This document shows positions 11,501-21,453 of a stretch of DNA of 64,000 nucleotides, piece by piece. Below the pieces are notes generated by a model. It ran no database searches. It was given only the letters and a program-made list of their open reading frames with translations, and was not told where the DNA came from. The stretch's first letter is position 1, and each line of letters opens with the position of its first letter. A program made the translations under genes and the position numbers. The DNA is taken from the NCBI GenBank assembly GCA_938743325.2, contig OW568902.1:124001-188000 (forward strand), given 5' to 3'. The stretch is from Pycnococcus provasolii (taxonomy: Eukaryota; Chlorophyta; Pseudoscourfieldiophyceae; Pseudoscourfieldiales; Pycnococcaceae).

Positions 11501-14500
11501 TCGCACGAACATCCACGACTTGAGATTTGCTATCCACGAATCGAGCGAGGTACAGATGAGATATTAGAACCTTGGCGCGCTCTTGCATGAGTGCGCCATC
11601 AAGATAAACATCGAAAAGAGCGTGCTGCATGTCAGTGGAAAGCCGCTTACCACTATCTTCATGATTGCGACTGAAGTATGCATATGCAAGATTATTATCA
11701 GCGATTTCAGATGCGTTAAAATAGGCGTCTCGCTTCTCACGAAGTGCAGATCTGTAAAGTGATCGAAGAGAAGTGGTCGACGACATCTTGCCATCAAAAG
11801 AAGCTTCGATGGCAGTATCCGCTAAGCTGGGTGGAAACTTCAACATTTGGAATGTCGGATCGACTCCAAATGCGCCAACCTCCGTGGTGCGAGAAGACGA
11901 GCACCATTCAGTATTGTAGAAGAAATTCTCGAAACGGCTAGAAAGTCTTTGATTGCGACGACGGCAGCCAGCCTTATGATTGTTGTTGCGTCGCTGCGTG
12001 ATCAGCACGCCACCGATAAGTCTTAACTGACCCATCACTCCAAAGACTCGCGGGCGAGTATAGCCACTATAGTGCACAAATTGTCGCTCTTTCTCATTCT
12101 CGTCGTATCGACGATGACGGGATGCAGTCTCCATAAGTCTGAGAGTGTCGTATCCACCCCACTTCTCTTCTGTAATGTACGGCTTCAGGATTGACGACCG
12201 CGATTTGCCATGAACAAGAAGCTTACGGTGAATAGCACGTCGCTTTAACTTCGTAGTGATATCTGCATGAGAGGTCTTTGTTGCCGTCAAGCCACCAGTT
12301 TTGTTGGTCATTCTGGCGACTGGAGAAGAAATGTTGTAGTATGACAATCGTGATCCAAAATCGCCGCGGCAGAATGACGGCGCGATCAAGTCTTGAGGAA
12401 TAGTGGCGTGCATGCCGTCGCCACGTGCCATTCCTTTTCTTGTGAAGTTTAATTGATTGATCAAGCTGATGATTCGCGCGTTGTCAGAAGATGTCCGCCC
12501 TCCTCCTCCTCCTCCTCTAGTCCGCCTAGTCGATGCAGCGATGGAGCTATCATGCTGCTCCTTCAGGTAAGCTGCGAGGTGATGATCCACATGCGCTTCC
12601 ATTGCCAGATGCTGCGTCAAACTTGCTACGAATGTTTGTTCGTCAAATCCACCCTCAAGAGCATGCGCCGAATTTGTATTGTTTGCCATGACTGAAGCAT
12701 GTTGTGCAGTTAGATTCGTTGCAATGGTCAACTTGTGCGATTGCACGGCATAATCCTCAGCGACAAACGATAGAATTTTGGCCTGCTGATTTGCATACCA
12801 AGACCCACGCGGATCGGCACTGTCTGGTCCAACGCGAAGCAATGTGATACCGGAGCTGTTGTCTTGACGAAGGTTACGTCGATGGCGGTGGTTTTGATAA
12901 CGAAGAGTCGACACCGCGTTGTCATCATCATCATTCTGATCATCGTCGTAGAACGAGTGCACGACGTCAAGGACTATTCGCGCCTTTTCAACACCACTCT
13001 GCGTGGTTTGCCTTTTGCACGATCTGATGCGCACGCGCCCTCTTCGCACAGCTAACGTCCTCGCCACATCCGCACGGACTTCTATACTATCTTCAATGCG
13101 AGGGTTGAGAAAAATCTCACAAGGTCCATCGCGGAATGTCTCGTAACGCTCCTCCCAGCCTTGCACAATTTCGAATGAAAGTGCTACGTTTCCATAGCCT
13201 CTATTACCATCGTGATCGTATGCTGACACATAGAAGTAATGCCTTCCAGGCGGGCACAGACCTTTGGCAAACACAGATGGTGAGCACTCGGTGCCATAAG
13301 TGTAGACACCGATAGTCTCGGTGACGTCACCATCTATTGCATCATGCGCGTAAGCCATACACATTGGATAGAACATATTCCTGACCTCGCCGTCGCAGGC
13401 AGTAACGGGAGAACCGCTGGTAGTGCCACGAAGTTCTTTCCACGGAGTTTGGCCGAACACAAAGCTTAGTGGCATTTCATCAGCCGGTGGTGTGCGCCAC
13501 ACAATGTCCGGACCCGAGTGCGTATAGTCCAAGGCGACGTCTGTGATGAGAAGGGGAGGCTTGCCATCTTCCAGAAGCATTGCATCGACCGTTTCGCACT
13601 TCGCATCCTCACATCGTCCCTTCGGCGAGTTTTCAGGACACCACTTCTGCCCGTCGTTACAAGGCGGGCTAATTGTGACCGTTCTAATACCGGAAACAAG
13701 CACACCGGCGCTGTTGATCACGGTGAACGTTACGTTGAAAACCGTCCCGACTGGTGCCAAAGGGTTGACACAGCTTGCGATGCCTTTCCGCCATAATTCA
13801 TGCCCTGGACATCCATACATAACGCAGAAATCTGGCGGGCAAATGAGCACACCATTTTGCAGGTTGCCATCAACCGAGTCGTATACGTCCGCCCCAAGAT
13901 CGCACGGCAAGTCCTTCGTAGGCATTTGATCTATTTCGCACGTCTCGTAACGTGTAAAGCGCGGCAAATAAATGGAACGATCACCCAATACCGTGATGTT
14001 TGGCGATGGCCGCGGCGTCGGAGGTTCGGCTGCATCCTCGATAGCACTTTCGACGTCTCCCATGCAGGGAATCCCATCCGGCACACACGTCAGGCCATCT
14101 GCGCACCGCACGTCGCCTGCGTCACACTGTACAAGTATCTTAACGGTACGCGTCACACTGGCATTGTTCCCCGCGCTGTCAAGGACGGAGAATGTCACAT
14201 TGTATTCTCCAGGAAAGTTTTCGCCATGAATATTGCATCCTGAGAGCCCATGCTTCATAAAATTCAGGCCACAAACCTTTATGTATGGTGTGAGGTCGCC
14301 ATCAACGTCATCGTACGCAAGCGAACCTTTGTCGCACGTGGCAGTCACCTCCAATTCATTCGTGCAGTGTTGGTAGCCTTGACGGTCAACAATCACGTAA
14401 GCGTCACCGTTGAGTGCGATTGTCGGAGGTTTGTCGAAAGGAACGCCTTTGTCGGGGAATAGAACAACCTCATCTTCAAGATCGGGTTCACTAGAGACGC

Positions 14501-17500
14501 ACAGGCCGTCCATGGAACAAGAGCCGTCAGAACACACAATTTCGCTGTCTGAGCATCGAGCGATTACGGATATCCAGCGCTGCACTTCCACAGCATGATA
14601 ACCAGCTCGGTCTATGCATGTGTAGCGGATCACGTACGGCTCCGCAGTCACGCGACTCGTATCTACATTCGCACTTCCGTATACGCTAACTCGATTTGAA
14701 ATGCCACCATCTGTCTGGTCCGTGCACTGGTATCCAGGTTCCACGTACTTCTCCCCCTGCTCAATTTGCTCACGAAGCACATAGGCTAGTTGTTTCTGCT
14801 CATTGACACCTTCTATTTCTTTTGTCCCAGCCTCGTCCATGGAAGCATTCGGTTTCATGCCCACGAGGTTTATGGTTGGTGGAATAGCGTCGATCGGTGT
14901 TGACGCCGCGGGTAGAGGCGCGTTCTCTGGATCAGGGTCAATGCGCGCTTCGTCCACGCTGCAAATGCCGTACACGCTGCACTCAGGATCCTCGAGAATT
15001 CCCGGCATTTCGAAAGGGTAGATGGACGGGCAAACGTGCTCGCGCATTCCCGTTTGCGCCGAAATGTCTCCGCAAACTTCCTTAAGCACGTGCACACGTC
15101 TCTGCCGCTCTACGCGATTTCCGGCTCGATCGACGCAAACAAACGTGAGTATGATTGGCTCATTCGGCGGAGTGGGCGTCGACGTATCGAGATGTGGTGA
15201 GAGAATCAAAGGAGGCTGCACCTCAAGAGCACCGTCCTCGCTGTCGACGCATGTGGCATTTGCATCCTCATATTTATCATTTTGATTGATTGTCACGTCT
15301 TCCAGTCCAATCAGCGTCAAACGGGGAGGCTGCGTGTCCAGCGGAGGTTGGGGAGGCGGTGACACCACTGCCAAGTCTGGCATCGGCGGCATACTGATCA
15401 AGACCATATCTGAAACATTCACAACGAGATTTGGCACAGGTGGTGGTGGTTGCCCTGGCGGCAACGGGCCTTCTGTGAACGGAGGGGGTGGACTTGGTGG
15501 TGGCGGCGAGTATACAGGTGGCGGTGACTTTGCCTTCGGGGCACGAGGCGGTGGGGGAGGGGAGGGTGGTGGTGGTGGTGATGGGCTCGGCAGTGGTGGA
15601 GTCGGCGGGTTGTTTGGAATGGGTGGTGGACTGTCCTCGAGATCCGGAGGTGGTGCGTGAGGCATAGGTGGGCTCGGAAATTGCGGTGGTGGCGGCATCG
15701 GACTCGGTGGTGGTGGGCTCGGTGGCGGTGGGCTTGGCGGTGGTGGCAAAGGCGGCGGTGGAGAAGGACCCGGTGCACCTGGCGGTGGACTTGGTGGTGG
15801 CGGCTGTGGCGGTGCTGCTGGCGGTGGGTTCGGCGGTGGTGGACTGGGCGGTGGAAACGGGGGGGTTGGCGGCGGCGGGGGAGGTGGGGGTGGTGGCGGC
15901 GGGCTTGGCGGAGGGGGAGGCGGAGGTGGGGGTGGTGGGGGTGGTGGCTCTAGCGTAACTGCGAAGACGCCGAAGCTGCTCACCTGCACCGTTACCAAGC
16001 ATGCCGTTCCGTCGCATCTCGTAGAGACGAGCGGAACTGTCGTGAGCTGCGTCGACCCTTCCCACGGCATCGTGTGCACGACCGGTATTTCGTCGATCGG
16101 CGTGCCTGGAACGCGGCGATATGGAAGCTCGAGTGTTATGACGTCTGGCGCAACTGGAAAGTCGTCAGGTCCTAGCGAAACAACTGGTCCAGCCAACTTG
16201 TCTCCAATAGCCTCACTCGCGGCTGGATTGAGCGCAATGTCGATCATGTACATTGAAGTTAGGATACCCTCGTCGGGCAGTCTCTCTAGGATAGAGCAAG
16301 AAATCGTGGTTCTGGCGTACATCTTTTCTTCAACATTTGGAGCTTGTCTACCGAGTGTGCTCGGCGAATAAGGCGGAGGGCCACCGAATGTTCTTGGCTG
16401 CGAGCAATCATCTTCGTGCATGATCGTTTCGGTGATCGGATTCTGGTAGTAAGGAGGGTCAAGTCCGCAGTAAGGATCTGGCTGATACATTGACGGACGC
16501 ACTATAATCTGCGAGCGTCGCACGGGTATCGCATAATAGTGAGCGCTACTTGACCTTGCCTCCTGCAGGAGACGACGCCGGCCAGTTGCCACTTCCCAAT
16601 CTTTGACGATCACTTTCCCTCGATCTCTATCCACCATGTCATTATTTCTGTCGCTAACAACAAGGCGTTGCCCGTTGCCTGAAAGAGCAACTTGATTTCC
16701 AAAATTATTTGTCACCAGATTAGCCGTAGCCTGGGCTGTCGACTGTACTGAGCCAAGCAGATTCCACGTATTTGTTGCGCTGTCGTACTCATATGTGTAA
16801 GCCCTAGGATCTGCAGTGCCGGGAGCTCCAACGGCCAGTCGGGATGCGTCTGAAGAAAGGGCAATGCTTAGTCCAAATCTATGGCCGTCTGTTGGGGATT
16901 CGATCGTGTTTCCTAGTTGTTGCCAAGTATCGGTGGCACCGTCATAGCTGAAGACGCGCACAATTCCAGCACAATCATTAATGTTTAATCCACAATTCAC
17001 ATGTCCATAGGCTGCATTATGCTGGGCAATTTCAGTTGCAGAGGCGTGATATGGTGATCCGGCTGCCACAGTCAATCCATCTTGCGAAATGGAAACCGAA
17101 TAACCACAATTTTCCTCCGCGCTAGATCCGTATATAGCGTTGCCCATTCTTTGCCACAACCACAATCCCGCCGCCAAACCAGTAGTAATTTCCCGGTACT
17201 CGTAAATGAACACAGCGCCGGCGGCAGAGTCGGTAACCTGGGCGATAGAGCCACCCACAGTATTTCTTGGAGCTCCAATTACGACTCGTTGTCCGTCGCC
17301 CGATAATTTCACGTCCCAGCCGAGCCATTCACCGATAGACGTTCCCGTTATGTCTGCCGAGATCTGATCCCAACCGGTCGTCGTAGAGAGCATATTCAAG
17401 CCGTAAACCTTAACACGCCCCGCTTCGGTATTTGAGCTCACGAAGCCATTGTCCAAGTAAGATCCTACAGCGAGGTACCTGTTGGGATTTGTGTTTGAAG

Positions 17501-19685
17501 TGTCTGAGAGAGACAGTGATTTGCCAAACCGAGCGCCCGCCTGACGTCCGTACAGTGCTTGATTAAAAAGTTGTTGCCAACTTGCCGACGCCGTATCATA
17601 AGAGAATGTGCGCACTTCGCCAGAGTCGGCTCCTTGGGGACCATCATGCTTCCACGCACCGATGACAAGAAAACTTCCGTCATCACTGAGAGCACATGCG
17701 TGACCAGACTCGTCCCTAAAGCCTGTACCATCAATGTCGGCGCCAACCTGCGTCCAGCCTGTGGCTGCTGATGGGTACTCATACACACGAACGTGTCCAG
17801 AAGATTGAAGATTGTCATTATTTGATATCGCTCCGCCAGCCACACGCGACCCATCTCTCGAGATTGCAAGACCCGCGCCCCACTGGTCTCTATTATTTTC
17901 GCCGTCGATCTCGCCACCCGTGGTGGACATCCAATCATAAGGTGGTGGCGGCGGAGGTGGTGGTGAAGGCGGATGAGGGGGAGGAGGCGGCGGTGGTGGC
18001 GGAGGAGGGGGAGGAGGCGGCGGTGGTGGCGGAGGAGGTGGACTGGGTGGTGGTGGTGGAGGAGGAGAAGGTGGTGATGGTGGTGGTGGAGGTGGAGGAG
18101 GAGGTGAAGGTGGAGGTGGAGGAGGAGGTGATGGCGGGGAAGGCGGAGGCGGAGGCGGCGGCGGAGGAGGTGGTGGTGGTGATGGTGGGGGAGGACTGGG
18201 TGGCGGTGGTGGCAGTGGTGGCGGTGGTGGACACGTTCCCGTTGAGGTGCACGGGGCTGGGGGAGGAGATGGCGGCGACGGAGGCGGAGGCGGCGGCGGC
18301 GGAGGTGGTGGTGGTGATGGTGGGGGAGGACTGGGTGGCGGTGGTGGCGGAGGTGGTGGTGGTGATGGTGGAGGAGGGGGTGGCGGCGGCGGCACCGGAA
18401 AAGGAGGAGGCAGTGGGGATGATGGAGGAAGCGGTGGTGGTGGTGGCGGCGAAGGAGGCGGTGGCGGAGGCGGCGGAGGCGGCGGTGGCGGCGATGGCGG
18501 CAGTGGCGGTGGAGGAGGCGGTGGAAGAGGCGGCGGTGACGGCGGCGGTGACGGAGGGGGAGGGGGAGGGGGAGGAGAAGGTGGCGGCGGGGGTGGGTAC
18601 GAGAAGCCAAGGCCGTCAGGTGCTTCGCAGTATGCCAACGCTGCCAGCGTGCATGCCTTCGACGCTGCGTCATTCTGGCAGGGAGTGCACGGACAAGGCA
18701 CGGTTCGAAGATTTGCGGGTGGGCAGGTGAAGTTGCACGCAGCATTCTGCTGCTGGAGGGTTCGACGAAAATGACGACGTTCTTCTCGTCTTCGAGATGA
18801 AGTGCTAGCGGCGCCGGCGCGTAGAGATCGCAAGGTGTTCAGTGTGGCAACAGATGCTGCGGGTGTGTCGCACGTGTCCCAGCGTGTTGAGCTCGCCGCA
18901 AGGCGAACTCGCGCACTGGTTGAGAGATTGGTCAAAAGCGACGGACGCGTCTGCTGAAGTGCTTCCGCGGCGCCTTCCGCTTCCATGAGCTCGGCGTCGA
19001 GCAGAAATCCCTGGGTGCGTCCGGCGTGGTCGTCATCCACCCTCAGGTACCAGTCGCCCGGGCGCAGCGTGATGTCCACCACCTTCAAGTCCCACGGCCG
19101 GTCGGCGGTGTACGACCGTTCGAACGGCTGGCTCTCCGCGTGGTAGCACAGGTCGTCGAGCTTCCCGGCGCGCGCGCGTTCGTCGTCGCGTCGGCACAGG
19201 TTCCAGCGTGCCGGCACTCTCATGACGTTTTCCGCGAGTCGCGTGTGCCTGAAGTCCGAGGCGATACGCATGACTGTTCGCACGGTTTCCGTTTCCGTTT
19301 CCGCGCCGCAGTCTGCAGGACATCCGCCTAGCGCGGCTGAGCCTTGCTTTTCGTACGGCGTTTCGCAGACTCCGTCGCCGCACACGGGATCGCGCCATGC
19401 TTGAGCAACGAACGCGTCGTGGACGAACGTGACGGCGTCTTCCGTGCGGTGCGTCGATGCCCGCTTCACCTTTTGCGCGATCGTTTGGTTGACAGCCCTG
19501 TGTGAGAGGAACGCGCCTTGGTTGTCCATTTGGTTGACGACATAGTACACGTACGTGGCGCCAAGGATGAGCCACGTAAACGCCTTGACGACTTTCAAAG
19601 CCATGGAAAACTCCCCAAAAACATGACGGGAGGCAGCCTGAACCAATAAAGATTGCCTGAACATGGATGATGCTGTCACTGTCAT
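8523..19685 (-). CDS. Giant polycystin-like cation channel with Pro-rich, FG-GAP and HYR/DUF5011-like ectodomain
   Basis: A single 3720-residue ORF from ATG 19685. A membrane segment at about 34-54 precedes a Cys-rich Notch/LNR-like patch (VCGDGVCETPYE, near 98). Then come: a Ser-Pro-rich rod at about 362-582; a beta-propeller of FG-GAP-like blades at about 583-1035; a second Pro-rich rod at about 1244-1459; and five HYR/DUF5011-like Ig modules at about 1455-2180, each ending in a D-x-AGN-type motif or Cys-rich spacer. The C-terminal third looks like a polycystin. An extracellular loop is followed by hydrophobic segments near 2776, 2835, 2925, 2970 and 3045, with a pore-like LAVYYIGD and then ANFLVAILHNNFVEE. 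An IQ motif (TVIQANVRGYIQRK) lies near 3308. It probably acts as a surface or flagellar mechanosensor whose rods project outward. An 11-kb intronless frame is unusual for a eukaryote. The channel call is good; the precise role is inference. Confidence 0.8.
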   Translation of the reverse strand: MTVTASSMFRQSLLVQAASRHVFGEFSMALKVVKAFTWLILGATYVYYVVNQMDNQGAFLSHRAVNQTIAQKVKRASTHRTEDAVTFVHDAFVAQAWRDPVCGDGVCETPYEKQGSAALGGCPADCGAETETETVRTVMRIASDFRHTRLAENVMRVPARWNLCRRDDERARAGKLDDLCYHAESQPFERSYTADRPWDLKVVDITLRPGDWYLRVDDDHAGRTQGFLLDAELMEAEGAAEALQQTRPSLLTNLSTSARVRLAASSTRWDTCDTPAASVATLNTLRSLRAGAASTSSRRREERRHFRRTLQQQNAACNFTCPPANLRTVPCPCTPCQNDAASKACTLAALAYCEAPDGLGFSYPPPPPPSPPPPPPPPSPPPSPPPLPPPPPPPLPPSPPPPPPPPPPPPPSPPPPPPLPPSSPLPPPFPVPPPPPPPPPSPPPPPPPPPPSPPPPSPPPPPPPPPPPPSPPSPPPAPCTSTGTCPPPPPLPPPPPSPPPPSPPPPPPPPPPPPPSPPSPPPPPPPSPPPPPPPPPSPPSPPPPPPPSPPPPPPPPPPPPPPPPPPPPPPHPPSPPPPPPPPYDWMSTTGGEIDGENNRDQWGAGLAISRDGSRVAGGAISNNDNLQSSGHVRVYEYPSAATGWTQVGADIDGTGFRDESGHACALSDDGSFLVIGAWKHDGPQGADSGEVRTFSYDTASASWQQLFNQALYGRQAGARFGKSLSLSDTSNTNPNRYLAVGSYLDNGFVSSNTEAGRVKVYGLNMLSTTTGWDQISADITGTSIGEWLGWDVKLSGDGQRVVIGAPRNTVGGSIAQVTDSAAGAVFIYEYREITTGLAAGLWLWQRMGNAIYGSSAEENCGYSVSISQDGLTVAAGSPYHASATEIAQHNAAYGHVNCGLNINDCAGIVRVFSYDGATDTWQQLGNTIESPTDGHRFGLSIALSSDASRLAVGAPGTADPRAYTYEYDSATNTWNLLGSVQSTAQATANLVTNNFGNQVALSGNGQRLVVSDRNNDMVDRDRGKVIVKDWEVATGRRRLLQEARSSSAHYYAIPVRRSQIIVRPSMYQPDPYCGLDPPYYQNPITETIMHEDDCSQPRTFGGPPPYSPSTLGRQAPNVEEKMYARTTISCSILERLPDEGILTSMYMIDIALNPAASEAIGDKLAGPVVSLGPDDFPVAPDVITLELPYRRVPGTPIDEIPVVHTMPWEGSTQLTTVPLVSTRCDGTACLVTVQVSSFGVFAVTLEPPPPPPPPPPPPPPSPPPPPPPPPPPPTPPFPPPSPPPPNPPPAAPPQPPPPSPPPGAPGPSPPPPLPPPPSPPPPSPPPPSPMPPPPQFPSPPMPHAPPPDLEDSPPPIPNNPPTPPLPSPSPPPPPSPPPPPRAPKAKSPPPVYSPPPPSPPPPFTEGPLPPGQPPPPVPNLVVNVSDMVLISMPPMPDLAVVSPPPQPPLDTQPPRLTLIGLEDVTINQNDKYEDANATCVDSEDGALEVQPPLILSPHLDTSTPTPPNEPIILTFVCVDRAGNRVERQRRVHVLKEVCGDISAQTGMREHVCPSIYPFEMPGILEDPECSVYGICSVDEARIDPDPENAPLPAASTPIDAIPPTINLVGMKPNASMDEAGTKEIEGVNEQKQLAYVLREQIEQGEKYVEPGYQCTDQTDGGISNRVSVYGSANVDTSRVTAEPYVIRYTCIDRAGYHAVEVQRWISVIARCSDSEIVCSDGSCSMDGLCVSSEPDLEDEVVLFPDKGVPFDKPPTIALNGDAYVIVDRQGYQHCTNELEVTATCDKGSLAYDDVDGDLTPYIKVCGLNFMKHGLSGCNIHGENFPGEYNVTFSVLDSAGNNASVTRTVKILVQCDAGDVRCADGLTCVPDGIPCMGDVESAIEDAAEPPTPRPSPNITVLGDRSIYLPRFTRYETCEIDQMPTKDLPCDLGADVYDSVDGNLQNGVLICPPDFCVMYGCPGHELWRKGIASCVNPLAPVGTVFNVTFTVINSAGVLVSGIRTVTISPPCNDGQKWCPENSPKGRCEDAKCETVDAMLLEDGKPPLLITDVALDYTHSGPDIVWRTPPADEMPLSFVFGQTPWKELRGTTSGSPVTACDGEVRNMFYPMCMAYAHDAIDGDVTETIGVYTYGTECSPSVFAKGLCPPGRHYFYVSAYDHDGNRGYGNVALSFEIVQGWEERYETFRDGPCEIFLNPRIEDSIEVRADVARTLAVRRGRVRIRSCKRQTTQSGVEKARIVLDVVHSFYDDDQNDDDDNAVSTLRYQNHRHRRNLRQDNSSGITLLRVGPDSADPRGSWYANQQAKILSFVAEDYAVQSHKLTIATNLTAQHASVMANNTNSAHALEGGFDEQTFVASLTQHLAMEAHVDHHLAAYLKEQHDSSIAASTRRTRGGGGGGRTSSDNARIISLINQLNFTRKGMARGDGMHATIPQDLIAPSFCRGDFGSRLSYYNISSPVARMTNKTGGLTATKTSHADITTKLKRRAIHRKLLVHGKSRSSILKPYITEEKWGGYDTLRLMETASRHRRYDENEKERQFVHYSGYTRPRVFGVMGQLRLIGGVLITQRRNNNHKAGCRRRNQRLSSRFENFFYNTEWCSSSRTTEVGAFGVDPTFQMLKFPPSLADTAIEASFDGKMSSTTSLRSLYRSALREKRDAYFNASEIADNNLAYAYFSRNHEDSGKRLSTDMQHALFDVYLDGALMQERAKVLISHLYLARFVDSKSQVVDVRAIFHNKPLDVLVDFRVRMHLHAHGKMSITTEAFKVPLFDYFRDSSMRRLGLFIVEVIVAAVGVLLFASSIGDFRRFVHLLHDSIIRRLQQRVVHRHFMVDAWSIAVQALQLTVPLCLLAASIVHFVYYFAYVRDFTYERNYRWYDGDGSAGARMLLPKRRASPQPPVEGYPMGAWRHTLPTDTSERDAFLALLEKVDVMSLLNGWYLVLQAPILLGIASMIARHFFGLPMMYPYMRTLHRGLSDFATVIGVITLCTVLCAYSLHIIIGDRISLYDRFHRAVGSLAVYYIGDPSSNLSRRVNPGVSMLQGTILNQAERFVVAIVHVTYPLIAIFVLANFLVAILHNNFVEERRRQRAKRQHETRHETSHDKLARRVLRTHGALDRTRDTISALLYAVGFKTLAAFFFSSNRKWLDCRNLHGFSRATSSAKSDDDRWDGFTSPPPPSSMSITVGQHEGPISTNGPALQSFMFSSISHDEDAKCGDDESMTTLKSATTELAHESDTASGGLWTSLSGEGQQFIFSTSRSLSSCAELTRALSKALSISEIKVDVTTSSTTHDSTTASKPAVAVNDGGEEDNKAATVIQANVRGYIQRKTLGHAAGSLRRWRRVHHTIVATQRAKVNLEKILSKHGDVNAEGFQVAKRRSSTEEEEEEVLLMGSSTVRKDGLRSDTARYLRMNQTNRYELVAPVLGVLGPTALAEVMRSLFDNFWAARALQESSHVSPLSLTLQHYKNRGGRRLQIRKLSAMEEVLYSFASFEDYTRMISITEHLQEAKRLQVVRDAILQIANRVVHDIGSPTGSEYDQLSGDALVSAVLHRARDTAKGMSAVSRDMIHFSEPLPVYVKDHQRDSQKLLRRTKTSTAMMMLEIKRFANSCLPSSLFRRRRLRTGKSDVVEHAWRFGKGMAVTLSHIPWRMFGILLNLLRGRVPFAKSDDDGDGADNERSILGGADKLAAFNAWGDENAEMSSRRRRFASSSSPRGNVQRFLDVMRGGE
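15310..15955 (-). repeat. Low-complexity Pro-rich rod, distal block
   Basis: GGTGG/GGAGG-rich DNA on the + strand encodes Ser-Pro-n on the minus strand. It separates the propeller from the Ig-like modules of the polycystin. The repeats keep several other frames open, which explains the long shadow ORFs here. Confidence 0.8.
17941..18600 (-). repeat. Low-complexity Pro-rich rod, proximal block
   Basis: About 220 residues of SPPPP-type sequence near the membrane-proximal end of the polycystin ectodomain. In green-algal glycoproteins such motifs form hydroxyproline-rich polyproline-II rods. Confidence 0.8.
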
Positions 19686-20637
19686 CGCATGACACGAACG
19701 AACGACGTATCTTCAAGAAAACGGCGTGCTGCGGGCGTGCTATGCTGTTTTGTTCCTGGGAAAACTCCCCCGGGGGGGATATCTCAGGTCAAACGTTTTT
19801 CCCCCCCAGGAACGTTCCCCAGGCAACGCCATGCTCGCCTTGATCGCTCATGCCCGGCCCCTGGGTCCCGGGGGGTCCCTGACATGCACATGCACATGGA
19901 TGCATGCATGACGACACACATCCTGTACTTCTATGTAGTTTCCTTGCCACCTTTTCTTAGACCCAACTACCCTAAAGGTATGGTAGTCTATGTACATTCA
20001 GTACATACTGTACGAGAGATTAGGGTAGGGACGAAGCACAACTCAAAAGTCAAGACTCAGAGGTCAGAGGGTCAGACATGCACATGCACATGCATGCATG
20101 ACGACACGTTTTCCTTTTTTTAGGGTATTGTTCCACGCATGGATCCCCCTTCCCTCCCTTCTACCCTTATGTAAGGGGAGGCATACCTTTTAGGGGCCAT
20201 CGCGAAAGGAAGAAAGTGCCCCAAACCGCCCGAGAGGGACGCATGTAGTGCCCCGGTTCCAGAGTCACACCCAGGATTGCCCAGGGGTTGGGGGTTGGGG
20301 GTTCCATAGACTAAACTTAGCTAAGCCCTTGTTGGGGTCCCGTATGTACTTCCATACTGTCTGTACGTTCGGGGAGGGGAGGTTGCAGGGCCCAGCCCAC
20401 CCAGGGGGAACATGGGCATCCCTCGGTAAAGTTACCACGTGGTATGTACCTACACGAATACCACAGGGTCATGATGGCCGGTGTGGTGTTGGAGCGTGGT
20501 CAACCATCCCCTCCGGCCTCCGGTGTGTGGAAACATGGTCTACTGTACGGTGGGGGAGCCTGACCAGTAAGAAACACACCGCCTTGGTCGCATTGGCGTG
20601 AAGTTGCCTTGCCTGGACCGGGAAAGGGGAACCCACA
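19686..20637. other. Intergenic; no gene seen
   Basis: Contains two copies of a roughly 33-bp segment rich in CATGCACATG (about 19882-19916 and 20076-20107) and short GGGG/CCCC-rich inverted stretches. The only forward ORF of note (20248-20601) has no recognisable motif. Confidence 0.5.
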
Positions 20638-21222
20638 TCACGCAATGCAGGTCCTCACGCCCTGCATTGGACTCTGCACGCCGTGTCCGTGTCCGTGAAC
20701 GTTAACGTTAACGTGATGCACGGAGTCCGCTATGAGCGCTGTCTCCGCCAGCACACGGGCGCGCGTCCCCAGCGGCGGCAGTGATGCCAGCGTCTCCGGA
20801 GACGCCGGCGCCGGTTGGCACGATCTGCGGTGGCGTGCCAGTCCCACCAACGTGAAGATGGCACCGCAGTCACATCGCACGAGTCCCTCGGCTTGCAAGG
20901 CAGCCGCATCCAGCGGCTGTGTACCTGCGAGGTCGTGCGCATTGGCAATGTGTCGCGTTACCTCGGCAGCCGTACTAAAGCGGAGCTCACATGCTGGATG
21001 TGGGCAAAAGCGAGTATGTACGGCAGCGGAGGGCGGGAGCGCAGGCGCATCAACCGCATGTTGCGAAATAGAAGGAGGAGGGAGGAGCGCTGCTTCGACT
21101 CCCTCATAAGCTTGGTGAAATGCCGGCGTTACAGGCGGCGCCACCGGAGGTAGCACCGACCGCGACGGACCGGCCAAAGATACTGCAGTATCATGATGAG
21201 GATGATGAGGATGATTGGGCAT
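20638..21222 (-). CDS. Small C2H2-type zinc-finger protein, possibly retroelement-derived
   Basis: From ATG 21222 the ORF encodes 194 residues. A C2H2-like finger (FCPHPACELRFS followed by TRHIANAH) lies in the middle. About 30 residues later comes a second Cys-x-Cys/His finger (VRCDCGAIF, then LARHRRSC). The rest is Ala/Pro-rich with a His-rich N terminus and a His/Val-rich tail. Fingers of this kind occur in transcription factors and also at the N terminus of non-LTR retroelement proteins; no reverse transcriptase lies nearby. The gene is divergent from the TIR-WD40 gene, with 231 bp between the starts. It may be a real small gene or a relic. Confidence 0.4.
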   Translation of the reverse strand: MPNHPHHPHHDTAVSLAGPSRSVLPPVAPPVTPAFHQAYEGVEAALLPPPSISQHAVDAPALPPSAAVHTRFCPHPACELRFSTAAEVTRHIANAHDLAGTQPLDAAALQAEGLVRCDCGAIFTLVGLARHRRSCQPAPASPETLASLPPLGTRARVLAETALIADSVHHVNVNVHGHGHGVQSPMQGVRTCIA

Positions 21223-21453
21223 GAGCCCATGGATGTCCTGCGCGCTGCGCATGCGCTGCTGAGGGCGCGTCGGTGCCTGCATCGCAGCCTCGCGCGCGAG
21301 GCGTCGATGTGTGGACGCAACCGTCGCTCCAGCCAAGGAGCGCTCGCGCCCAGCCAAGCCGGCGGGCACACCCGTGCGCTTCTCCGCAGCAGCAGCACCA
21401 TGCGCATCAGCCCCCTCGGCGCGGGAAGAAGGCGTGCATATACCGTAGTGAAC

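Noticed and set aside
17465-18745. Minus-strand His/Arg/Leu-rich ORF and the overlapping forward Gly/Val/Glu-rich ORFs
   Set aside because: Alternative frames of the Pro-rich rod of the polycystin.
20248-20601. Forward ORF of 117 codons
   Set aside because: No domain, low-complexity GG/CC-rich composition, no repeat or homologous feature visible.
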